Notes: generated by a model from the letters alone, not told the origin. DNA of 6,762 nt from an uncultured Streptomyces sp. (GCA_946480485.1 CAMLJW010000294.1:1-6762); one strand, 5' to 3'; shown: positions 1-5,307, counted from the first letter of the stretch. Made by a program: numbers and translations.

Positions 1-20
1 GAAACTGATCCAGGAGACCT

Positions 21-54
21 GGATGGCCGGATGGCCGGATGGCCGGATGGCCGG
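21..54. repeat. 8-bp tandem repeat GGATGGCC, four perfect copies plus GG
   Basis: Four uninterrupted copies of GGATGGCC run from 21 to 52 and are followed by a partial GG. The unit is not a multiple of three, so gain or loss of one copy would shift any reading frame through it. Frame 1 is open from base 1 to a TGA at 61-63. Frame 2 is open from base 2 straight into the amidotransferase gene. Frame 3 stops at 6-8. An upstream gene could therefore end at 8 or at 63, and the window does not decide which. The repeat lies 20 bases before the amidotransferase start. Confidence 0.9.
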
Positions 55-73
55 AGACGCTGAGAAGGAGTTC

Positions 74-757
74 ATGGTGGGCGGCAGGCCGCTGATCGGA
101 GTCAGTACGTATCTGGAGTTCGCGCGCTGGGGCGGGTGGGAGCTGGAGGCAGCGCTGCTGCCCTTCGGGTACCCGCGACTGGTGCGGGACGCGGGCGGGC
201 TCGTCGCGATGCTGCCGCCGGACGACCCCGCGCACGCCGCCGCGGCCGTCGCCCGGCTCGACGGGCTCGTGATCGCGGGCGGACCGGACGTGGACCCGGC
301 GCGGTACGGCGCCGCTCGCGAGCCCCGTACGGGCCCCGAGGCCGGGGAACGGGACAGCTGGGAACTCGCCCTGATCGACGCCGCGTTGGCCTGCGGCACA
401 CCGCTGCTCGGTATCTGCCGCGGGATGCAGCTCCTGAACGTCGCGCTCGGCGGGACACTCGTGCAGCACATCGAAGGGCACGCCGAGGTCGTCGGCGTCT
501 TCGGCCGGCACCCGGTGAATCCGGTGCCGGGCTCTCTGTACGCCGGCCTGGTACCGGAGGAGACATCGGTACCGACCTACCACCATCAGTCCGTGGACCG
601 ACTCGGCTCCGGCCTCACGGCGTCGGCCTACGCGCCGGACGGAACGGTGGAGGCACTGGAACTCCCCGGCCCCGGCTGGGTGTTGGGCGTCCAGTGGCAC
701 CCGGAGATGGGCGAGGACCTCAGGGTCATGGAGGGCCTGGTCCGAGCCGCTTGCTGA
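74..757 (+). CDS. PuuD-like gamma-glutamyl-gamma-aminobutyrate hydrolase (class I glutamine amidotransferase-like, peptidase C26)
   Basis: This 227-residue protein has the hallmarks of the PuuD/peptidase C26 family, which hydrolyses gamma-glutamyl amides such as gamma-glutamyl-GABA to glutamate and the free amine in the cytoplasm. Visible motifs are an N-terminal RPLIGVSTY (residues 5-13), the oxyanion strand IAGGPDVDP (67-75), a nucleophile elbow GICRGMQLLN with Cys115, an HHQSVD segment, and the catalytic pair in WHPE (His209, Glu211). The triad is therefore complete and the length is close to that of the E. coli enzyme. An AAGGAG ribosome site (65-70) lies 3 bases before ATG 74 and 6 bases before GTG 77, so either may be used. 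The upstream ATG at 23 falls inside the tandem repeat and adds residues the family does not need. A PuuR-like regulator lies convergently downstream. The true substrate is inferred from the family, and another gamma-glutamyl amide is possible. Confidence 0.9.
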   Translation: MVGGRPLIGVSTYLEFARWGGWELEAALLPFGYPRLVRDAGGLVAMLPPDDPAHAAAAVARLDGLVIAGGPDVDPARYGAAREPRTGPEAGERDSWELALIDAALACGTPLLGICRGMQLLNVALGGTLVQHIEGHAEVVGVFGRHPVNPVPGSLYAGLVPEETSVPTYHHQSVDRLGSGLTASAYAPDGTVEALELPGPGWVLGVQWHPEMGEDLRVMEGLVRAAC

Positions 758-785
758 GACCTGAGCGGGGCTGTCGAGTGCTGCC

Positions 786-832
786 GGCTGCCACGCCCTG
801 GGGCGTGCTGGAACGCGCGCGGTGTGGCAGCC
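786..832. terminator. Long hairpin between the convergent amidotransferase and regulator genes
   Basis: GGCTGCCAC (786-794) and GTGGCAGCC (824-832) are perfect 9-base inverted repeats. In the plus-strand RNA the stem extends to 12 pairs (786-797 with 821-832) through one G-U pair. A smaller hairpin, CACGCC/GGCGTG (792-797, 802-807), overlaps it as an alternative fold. There is no T-run, which is common for actinobacterial terminators. The position, 28 bases past one stop codon and about 90 past the other, suits a shared terminator. It should be more stable for the plus-strand transcript. Confidence 0.6.
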
Positions 833-892
833 ACGGCGGAGCGGGTCGCCGACACGGCCGCACGAGGTAGTCCGCCACCGTAGAGACACCCG

Positions 893-930
893 CCGTCACC
901 GGCCCGTCACCGACCCAGGAGCCGTCACCG
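893..930. repeat. Three copies of CCGTCACCG at the end of the regulator gene
   Basis: CCGTCACCG occurs at 893-901, 904-912 and 922-930. Read on the minus strand each copy is CGGTGACGG, and the TGA of the 922-930 copy is the regulator's stop codon at 925-927. The other two copies lie just beyond the stop. This may be a small local duplication of the gene end, and no function is evident. Confidence 0.6.
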
Positions 931-1488
931 CCGCGGAGTCTCCACCGCCTCGATGTGGTCGGCGACCGCGACGACCAGCAGGCGCGTGTCCGGGACGGTC
1001 GCCCGCCACCGGTGGCGCACGCCGCCCGTCAGGTACAGCGTGTCACCGCGCCCCAGCCGGTACGCGCGGCCCTCCGCCTCGACCTCGACGGCACCGTCGG
1101 CGACGTACAACAACTCGTCGTTGCGGTGTTGGAATTCGCGGCCGGCGTCATGGTCGCCGCTGAACTCCATGCCGTGCAACTGATGATGGCCGCGCACCAG
1201 CGGACGTACCCGGGGCTCGTGGGTGAACTCGGAGTCGTCGCAACGCACGACGTCGACGCTGCGTGCCGGGTCGGCGGCGGCGAGGAGTTCGACGCAGGTC
1301 GTGCCGAGTGCGTCGGCGACGCGCTGAAGGGAGCGCATGCTGGGCCGGGCCCGCTCGTTCTCGACCTGGCTCAGGAACGGGACCGACAGACCGCTGCGCT
1401 CGGCGACGACGGCGAGGGTGAGCTCCAGAGCCCGGCGCCGGCGCCGGACGGCCGCGCCCACCCGAAGGTTTTCCTTGCTGTCGTCCAT
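925..1488 (-). CDS. XRE-family HTH/cupin transcriptional regulator, PuuR-like
   Basis: This 187-residue protein joins an N-terminal HTH_3 (XRE, lambda-repressor-like) DNA-binding domain to a C-terminal cupin sensor. The helix-turn-helix is visible at residues 12-62, with the typical TLAVVAERSGLS and FLSQVENERARPS segments. The cupin barrel spans about 105-180. His121, Glu125 and His159 sit where cupin metal or ligand residues are expected, but the usual first His of the HxH motif is replaced (the segment reads FQH). The length and architecture match E. coli PuuR (about 185 residues), the repressor of putrescine catabolism, and the convergent neighbour is a PuuD-like hydrolase. It starts at the ATG complementary to 1486-1488, with a strong GGAGGGAG site (1497-1504) 8 bases upstream. 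By family it is probably a repressor that releases DNA on binding a small amine or related effector. That role is inferred, since related XRE-cupin proteins control other pathways. Confidence 0.88.
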   Translation of the reverse strand: MDDSKENLRVGAAVRRRRRALELTLAVVAERSGLSVPFLSQVENERARPSMRSLQRVADALGTTCVELLAAADPARSVDVVRCDDSEFTHEPRVRPLVRGHHQLHGMEFSGDHDAGREFQHRNDELLYVADGAVEVEAEGRAYRLGRGDTLYLTGGVRHRWRATVPDTRLLVVAVADHIEAVETPRR

Positions 1489-1504
1489 CGCTTCGGCTCC
1501 CTCC

Positions 1505-2042
1505 AGTGCGTCGTCGGTGCATGGTGTGGTGCGTGCGACTCGCGCCCCGGCCCGTGACGGCCCGGTGTTCGTGCGTACGAGCCGATGTCTCCCGATGTTT
1601 TGTTTGCACCCTACGCACGTTCGGCAAACCGTTCATACGCCCGTCACACCGACGTGAACGTCGCCGCCCCGCACGCGCGGCACAACGTCGCGGTTCGCGC
1701 GTCAGTGGATCAACTCTCCCGCCTCGCCCGGCGTGGGCCCCTCCACGGGACGAACCGGCTGAACAGCGACGCAGGAGACCCGGAAAGTGACTGAGCGTGG
1801 CCACAGTTGACGTTCGGTATCGCATACAGCCGTGCGTGGGCGGTGCGTTCCCAAAGCGCCCGCGCACGCACGCGTGGTCCTACTGTGGAGTCATCCGCTC
1901 CATCGTGACGAGCGGGCGTCGCCGGCCCTCGCTCATGGGCAGCACACGCGGGGCGGTCCAGTTGACGGGTGTTCACGTGGGACCGGTAGCGATGCTCGCT
2001 TTCATCGACAGTCCGCAGTCGACAGTCCGCATCGGACGGTGA
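1505..2042. other. Long intergenic region without a convincing gene
   Basis: Nothing here has the strong GC bias at third codon positions shown by the neighbouring genes. Recognisable items are a palindrome GACGT-GA-ACGTC (1651-1662), the GTTTGC/GCAAAC repeat described separately, and a 7-codon reading frame MTERGHS (GTG 1787 to TGA 1810) with AGGAG (1773-1777) 9 bases upstream. There is also a TTGACG (1962-1967) with only a poor -10 partner 19 bases on. An 81-codon frame at 1797-2042 has roughly three quarters GC at third positions and no ribosome site, so I treat it as non-coding. The right-hand end carries the direct repeats and damage-type promoter listed next. Confidence 0.6.
1602..1629 (-). 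promoter_or_regulatory. Candidate promoter and operator of the XRE-cupin regulator
   Basis: On the minus strand TAGGGT (1613 to 1608) fits the Streptomyces -10 pattern TAnnnT, about 120 bases before the regulator start. No good -35 is seen. The -10 lies between perfect 6-base inverted repeats, GTTTGC (1602-1607) and GCAAAC (1624-1629). This is a plausible autoregulatory operator in a locally AT-richer stretch. Both calls are tentative. Confidence 0.3.
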
Positions 2043-2047
2043 CTGTC
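2005..2047. repeat. 13-bp direct repeat TCGACAGTCCGCA plus inverted repeat upstream of the exonuclease
   Basis: TCGACAGTCCGCA occurs at 2005-2017 and again at 2019-2031, a spacing of 14 bases. The second copy also forms inverted repeats. GTCCG (2025-2029) pairs with CGGAC (2033-2037) around CAT, and GACAGTC (2021-2027) pairs with GACTGTC (2041-2047). The right arm runs into the TGTCAGTG element of the candidate damage promoter, so the structure sits where an activator or repressor would bind. Its function is not known. Confidence 0.65.
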
Positions 2048-2065
2048 AGTGGCGTACGGCATGAT
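2043..2065 (+). promoter_or_regulatory. Candidate RecA-independent DNA-damage (PafBC-type) promoter of the exonuclease
   Basis: CTGTCAGTGGC (2043-2053), six bases, then CATGAT (2060-2065) matches the damage promoter TTGTCAGTGGC-N6-TAGGGT described for Streptomyces recA. The upstream block matches at 10 of 11 positions. It also fits the mycobacterial form TGTCRGTG-N8-TAnnnT, with a perfect TGTCAGTG and exact N8 spacing. The one weak point is C instead of T at the first -10 base. Seven bases separate the -10 from GTG 2073, so transcription should begin at or near that start codon. In mycobacteria such promoters are activated by PafBC. The assignment here rests on pattern matching by eye. Confidence 0.65.
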
Positions 2066-2072
2066 GCGAAGC

Positions 2073-3011
2073 GTGACGCAGCAGACCCAGCCCCATCGAC
2101 GCATCATGCTTCTCGACACCGCCTCGCTGTATTTCCGCGCCTTCTTCGGGGTGCCGGAGTCGGTGAAGGCCCCGGACGGCACGCCGGTGAACGCCGTGCG
2201 TGGGCTACTCGAATTCATCGACCGCCTGGTCCGGGACCACCGCCCGGACGATCTCGTGGCCTGTATGGACGCGGACTGGCGGCCTCACTGGCGGGTCGAC
2301 CTGATCCCCTCCTACAAGGCGCACCGCGTCGCGGAGGAGACCGAGACCGGACCGGACGAGGAGGAGGTGCCCGACACCCTCTCACCCCAGGTACCGGTCA
2401 TCGAGGATGTCCTGGACGCGCTGGGCATCGCGCGCGTGGGGGTCGAGGGGTACGAGGCGGACGACGTGATCGGCACGTTCACGGGCCGCGCCACCGGCCC
2501 GGTCGACATCGTCACCGGCGACCGCGACCTCTACCAACTGGTCGACGACAAGCGCCAGGTGCGGGTGCTGTACCCGCTCAAGGGCGTGGGCTCACTGCGG
2601 CTCACGGACGAGGCGTGGCTGCGCGAGAAGTATGGGGTCGACGGTTCGGGGTACGCGGATCTGGCGCTGCTGCGCGGCGATCCGAGCGACGGGCTGCCCG
2701 GGGTGTCGGGCATCGGCGAGAAGACGGCCGCCAAGCTGCTCGCCGAGTTCGGCGACCTGGCCGGGATCATGGCCGCGGTCGACGACCCGAAGTCCCGGCT
2801 CACACCGTCGCAGCGCAAGCGCCTCGACGAGTCACGGCCGTACCTCGCTGTCGCGCCCAAGGTCGTCCGGGTGGCCGACGACGTACCCCTGCCGGACGTG
2901 ACCACCGCGCTGCCGCATGCTCCGCGCAGCCAGACGGCCCTGGACGAACTCGCGGCGCGCTGGGGGCTGGGCGGCTCACTGAAGCGGCTGTTGGCGACGC
3001 TCGGAGCGTGA
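2073..3011 (+). CDS. FEN-type 5'-3' exonuclease (PIN domain plus H3TH), probable flap endonuclease, mycobacterial FenA-like
   Basis: This stand-alone 5'-3' exonuclease resembles the N-terminal domain of DNA polymerase I. It should cut 5' flaps and degrade RNA or DNA from 5' ends during repair and Okazaki-fragment processing. With GTG 2073 as start it has 312 residues. All the acidic metal ligands of the family are visible: Asp15 in LLDTASLYFRA, Asp66 in CMDADW, Glu128/Asp130/Asp131 in YEADDVIG, Asp150 and Asp152 in TGDRDLYQLV, and Asp203/Asp206 in RGDPSDGLPG. The helix-3-turn-helix GVSGIGEKTAAKLL follows. No start has a ribosome site. GTG 2073 is chosen because it lies 7 bases after a -10 and gives a leaderless message, and ATG 2061/2064 lie within or at the end of that -10. 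GTG 2049 remains possible. Mycobacterial FenA (Rv2090 family) is likewise close to helY. Confidence 0.92.
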   Translation: MTQQTQPHRRIMLLDTASLYFRAFFGVPESVKAPDGTPVNAVRGLLEFIDRLVRDHRPDDLVACMDADWRPHWRVDLIPSYKAHRVAEETETGPDEEEVPDTLSPQVPVIEDVLDALGIARVGVEGYEADDVIGTFTGRATGPVDIVTGDRDLYQLVDDKRQVRVLYPLKGVGSLRLTDEAWLREKYGVDGSGYADLALLRGDPSDGLPGVSGIGEKTAAKLLAEFGDLAGIMAAVDDPKSRLTPSQRKRLDESRPYLAVAPKVVRVADDVPLPDVTTALPHAPRSQTALDELAARWGLGGSLKRLLATLGA

Positions 3012-3115
3012 CCTTCACCAGCCGCAGAAAGTTACTCGGCACCCGATTCCCCGCGATGGGCAACGTCCCCCGTCACAGTTCCTGGGGTGGTAGGCGACTC
3101 TTCGAGCGAAGGGTG

Positions 3116-3144
3116 TTAACTGGAGAGAGGTGCTAACTTAGGTA
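3116..3144 (+). promoter_or_regulatory. Candidate promoter of the siderophore-interacting protein gene
   Basis: TTAACT (3116-3121), a 17-base spacer and TAGGTA (3139-3144) resemble a vegetative promoter of moderate quality. The -10 lies inside the iron box, the usual arrangement for repression by an iron-loaded DtxR-family protein. TAACTT (3134-3139) is an alternative -10. Confidence 0.4.
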
Positions 3145-3156
3145 AGCCTTAGTTGA
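3135..3156. promoter_or_regulatory. Iron box (DtxR/IdeR/DmdR1-type operator)
   Basis: TTAGGTAAGCCTTAGTTGA (3138-3156) matches the iron-box consensus TTAGGTTAGSCTAACCTAA at 14 of 19 positions, with the left half best preserved. A wider view shows an imperfect palindrome, AACTTAGG (3135-3142) and CCTTAGTT (3147-3154), around TAAG, with one mismatch. It ends 14 bases before the start codon of an iron-uptake reductase. Fe(II)-loaded DtxR-family repressor bound here should shut the gene off when iron is plentiful. Confidence 0.85.
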
Positions 3157-3170
3157 TTCGGGAGGCCGAC

Positions 3171-4019
3171 ATGGCAGAGCGTCCGGCACGCAGGGCTCCG
3201 AAGCCCCATTCCGCGCGGGTGGTCCGCACGGAGCGGCTCGCTCCGCACATGCAGCGCGTGGTCCTCGGCGGTGAGGGCCTCGCCGACTTCGCTGCGGGCA
3301 CGAGCACCGACCACTACGTGAAGTTGCTGTTCGGCGCCGAGGGTGTGACGTATCCCGAGCCCTTCGACATGACGCGGATCCGTGAGGAGTTCCCGCGCGA
3401 GCAGTGGCCCGTCACACGTACCTACACCGTGCGTGCCTGGGACCCGGAGCTGCGCGAGCTGACGCTCGACTTCGTGATCCACGGCGACGAGGGCCTCGCC
3501 GGGCGGTGGGCCACCCGGGTGCGAGTGGGCGAGGTAGTACGGTTCCTGGGCCCCGGCGGGGCATACGCGCCCGACGCCGAGGCCGACTGGCATCTGCTGG
3601 CCGGGGACGAGAGCGCGCTGCCGGCGATCGCCGCCACCCTGGAGGCGATGCCCGACGGCGCGAAGGTGTACGCCCTCGTGGAGGTCGAGGGGCCGGACGA
3701 GGAGCAGAAGATCGCCTCCGACCTGGAGATCGTCTGGCTGCATCGCGGTGACCGGCCGGTCGGCGAGGCACTGGTGAAGGCCGTACGGGCGCTGGAGTTC
3801 CCGGAAGGCCGGGTGCACGCGTTCGTCCACGGCGAGGCGGGCTTCGTCAAGGAGCTGCGCCGACTGCTGCGTGTCGAGCGCCAGATCCCCCGCGAGGACC
3901 TGTCCATCTCCGGCTACTGGCGGCTCGGCCACAACGAGGACGGCTGGCAGGCGGCCAAGCGGCAGTGGAACGCGCAGGTGGAGGCGGAGCAGGAGTCCGC
4001 CGAACCGGCAGCCTCCTGA
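3171..4019 (+). CDS. Siderophore-interacting protein (SIP family), FAD-dependent ferric-siderophore reductase
   Basis: This 282-residue cytoplasmic flavoprotein belongs to the SIP/ViuB/YqjH family. These enzymes use NAD(P)H and FAD, or ferredoxin in some members, to reduce ferric siderophores and release Fe(II). The FAD-binding domain covers about residues 15-130, with the signature RTYTVR (83-88), the strand DFVIHG (100-105) and LGPGG (126-130). The C-terminal SIP domain shows AGDESALPAI (144-153) and the family tail ISGYWRLGHNEDGW (246-259). No signal peptide is seen. ATG 3171 is preferred over the TTG at 3153 because GGGAGG (3160-3165) lies 5 bases before it and the TTG falls within the operator. 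The iron box directly upstream independently supports the function. No siderophore biosynthesis or transport gene is in the window, so it probably serves transporters encoded elsewhere. Confidence 0.94.
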   Translation: MAERPARRAPKPHSARVVRTERLAPHMQRVVLGGEGLADFAAGTSTDHYVKLLFGAEGVTYPEPFDMTRIREEFPREQWPVTRTYTVRAWDPELRELTLDFVIHGDEGLAGRWATRVRVGEVVRFLGPGGAYAPDAEADWHLLAGDESALPAIAATLEAMPDGAKVYALVEVEGPDEEQKIASDLEIVWLHRGDRPVGEALVKAVRALEFPEGRVHAFVHGEAGFVKELRRLLRVERQIPREDLSISGYWRLGHNEDGWQAAKRQWNAQVEAEQESAEPAAS

Positions 4020-4031
4020 GGCTCCGGGCCC

Positions 4032-4126
4032 TTCCGGGCGTGACGCGGACCGATGTCTGACAGGCCCGGAACGTACGGATCGGCGCAACCCCGTGCGCCT
4101 GACCCGAAGTCGGCCCCCCACGGGCC
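4032..4126. terminator. Cluster of three hairpins after the SIP gene
   Basis: TTCCGGGC (4032-4039) pairs perfectly with GCCCGGAA (4064-4071) across a 24-base loop, starting 12 bases after the SIP stop codon. Two compact hairpins follow: GGCGCA/TGCGCC (4082-4087, 4094-4099) and GGCCC/GGGCC (4112-4116, 4122-4126). None is followed by a T-run. The position between two independently started genes makes a terminator region likely, though GC-rich DNA makes such stems by chance. Confidence 0.4.
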
Positions 4127-4154
4127 TCGTGCGCCGGAGATGACGCCCCCTGCG

Positions 4155-4160
4155 TACGCT
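4155..4160 (+). promoter_or_regulatory. -10 element giving a leaderless pseudouridine synthase message
   Basis: TACGCT fits the TAnnnT pattern and ends 7 bases before GTG 4168, so the predicted transcript starts at the start codon. No clear -35 hexamer is seen 16-18 bases upstream. Confidence 0.5.
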
Positions 4161-4167
4161 TGACCAG

Positions 4168-5160
4168 GTGAGACGTAGGAATCGGATTCCGCCCGCTCCC
4201 CTGCCGCAGCGCGACGGGGTGGATCCGGTGCGGGTGCGGCTGCCCGTCCAGGGGGTTTGGGCGACCGTGCGGGAGCATCTGGTGGCACGGCTGGCGGCGG
4301 GGCCCGGGGTGATCGACGGGATGCTCGACGCGGGTTTGATCGTCGGTGCGGACGGGCGCCCGGTTGCGCCGGACGCGGCGTACGTGCCGGGGATGTTCGT
4401 ATGGTTCCACCGGGAGCTGCCCGCCGAGGAGCCCGTGCCGTTCGACGTCGACATCGTGTATCGCGACGAGCACATCGTCGTGGTCGACAAGCCGCACTTC
4501 CTCGCCACGACCCCGCGCGGCAGCCATGTCACCGAGACGGTTCTCGCGCGGCTGCGGCGGGAGCTCGGTATTCCGACGATCGGGGCCGCGCACCGGCTCG
4601 ACCGGCTCACGGCCGGGCTGGTGCTGTTCACGGTGCGGCCCGAGGAACGCGGTGCGTATCAGTCGCTGTTCCGCGATCGGCTCGTACGCAAGGAGTACGA
4701 GGCCGTGGCCGCGTACCGGGAGTCCCTCGTGCTGCCGCGCACCGTGCGCAGCAGGATCCGGAAGGAGCGCGGGGTCATGGCCGCCCGGGAGGTGCCGGGC
4801 GAGCCGAACGCCGTGAGCCGGATCGAACCGGTCGAACACCGGGATGGACGGGCACGCTACCGGCTGCTGCCCAGTACCGGGAAGACCCACCAGCTGCGGG
4901 TGCACATGAACGCGCTGGGTGTGCCGATCCTCGGCGACCCCCTCTACCCGGTGGTGACCGGCCCCGTGCCGGCCGGTGACTTCCAGCGGCCGCTCCAACT
5001 GCTGGCGCGAGCACTGGAGTTCACCGATCCGGTCACGGGACGCGAGCACGCCCTGGTGAGCGGACGAACGCTCCAGTCGTGGTCCGCGTACGACGACTGG
5101 GCCGGTCCAAGACCCACTGACTTCGGAGGGCCTCGGCCACACCAGGAGCGTGGGACTTGA
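4168..5160 (+). CDS. RluA-family pseudouridine synthase
   Basis: This 330-residue enzyme should isomerise specific uridines to pseudouridine in rRNA or tRNA. Residues about 30-84 look like a divergent S4-type RNA-binding segment. The catalytic domain begins near DIVYRDEHIVVVDKP (95-109). The RluA motif II is HRLDRLTAGL, with the catalytic Asp145. RKEYEAV, the later STGKTHQLRVHMNALGVPI and GDPLYP, and the closing LQLLARALEFTDPVTG are all typical of the family. The target site cannot be named from sequence. The start is GTG 4168: there is no ribosome site upstream, but TACGCT lies 7 bases before it, so the message is probably leaderless. The gene converges on helY, and its 3' flank holds a hairpin followed by a long C-rich, T-free tract. 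The last 20 or so residues are Pro/Gly-rich and probably disordered. Confidence 0.93.
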   Translation: MRRRNRIPPAPLPQRDGVDPVRVRLPVQGVWATVREHLVARLAAGPGVIDGMLDAGLIVGADGRPVAPDAAYVPGMFVWFHRELPAEEPVPFDVDIVYRDEHIVVVDKPHFLATTPRGSHVTETVLARLRRELGIPTIGAAHRLDRLTAGLVLFTVRPEERGAYQSLFRDRLVRKEYEAVAAYRESLVLPRTVRSRIRKERGVMAAREVPGEPNAVSRIEPVEHRDGRARYRLLPSTGKTHQLRVHMNALGVPILGDPLYPVVTGPVPAGDFQRPLQLLARALEFTDPVTGREHALVSGRTLQSWSAYDDWAGPRPTDFGGPRPHQERGT

Positions 5161-5162
5161 CA

Positions 5163-5183
5163 TCATGCGGCTCCGCCGCGTGG
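5163..5183 (+). terminator. Hairpin directly after the pseudouridine synthase stop
   Basis: GCGGC (5167-5171) and GCCGC (5175-5179) form a perfect stem around TCC. In plus-strand RNA it extends outward to 9 pairs with two G-U pairs (5163-5171 with 5175-5183). It begins 2 bases after the stop codon. The wobble pairs become mismatches on the other strand, which suggests it serves the plus-strand gene. Confidence 0.5.
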
Positions 5184-5188
5184 GCACT

Positions 5189-5307
5189 CCGGACACACGA
5201 GACCCGCCCCCGCCCGACGACACCAACCGCCCACGACCAAACCGCACGCGACCAAACCACACCGACCGAACCGCACCCCCGAACCGCACCCCCGAACCGC
5301 GGGACGC
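5189..5307. other. 119-base T-free, C-rich tract between convergent genes
   Basis: My count of the plus strand gives 63 C, 32 A, 24 G and no T. Transcribed rightward from the pseudouridine synthase, this RNA is C-rich, G-poor and largely unable to pair, as expected of a Rho-loading site. Transcribed leftward it is a G-rich, A-free tail immediately after the helY stop codon. No gene of its own is supported. Confidence 0.7.
5266..5300. repeat. 13-bp tandem repeat CCGAACCGCACCC, 2.7 copies
   Basis: Copies lie at 5266-5278 and 5279-5291, with a partial copy CCGAACCGC at 5292-5300. Looser relatives containing ACCAAACC occur just upstream, for example near 5236 and 5251. On the minus strand this gives spaced G-runs (GG and GGGGG), which might form a weak quadruplex in the helY 3' end. 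Confidence 0.8.

Noticed and set aside
1700..1721. CGTCAGTGG as a second PafBC-type site
   Set aside because: The first base of TGTCAGTG is wrong, and no TAnnnT occurs at the required distance.
1148..1867. 239-codon minus-strand open frame
   Set aside because: It overlaps the regulator gene in another frame and continues through the non-coding gap. It has no domain and strongly Arg-rich composition.
1962..1993. TTGACG as a -35 with TAGCGA as a -10 for the exonuclease
   Set aside because: The spacer is 19 bases and the -10 lacks the conserved final T. The damage-type promoter downstream is a much better fit.
1797..2042. 81-codon plus-strand frame just before the exonuclease
   Set aside because: GC at third positions is only about three quarters, there is no ribosome site, and no motif is visible. 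It also covers the repeats upstream of the exonuclease.
1832..3136. 434-codon plus-strand open frame over the exonuclease
   Set aside because: It is an out-of-frame shadow of the exonuclease with Arg/Gly-rich filler, and would run through the iron-box promoter region.
3138..4631. 497-codon minus-strand open frame
   Set aside because: It is antisense to SIP and the pseudouridine synthase, shows no family motif, and starts inside another gene.
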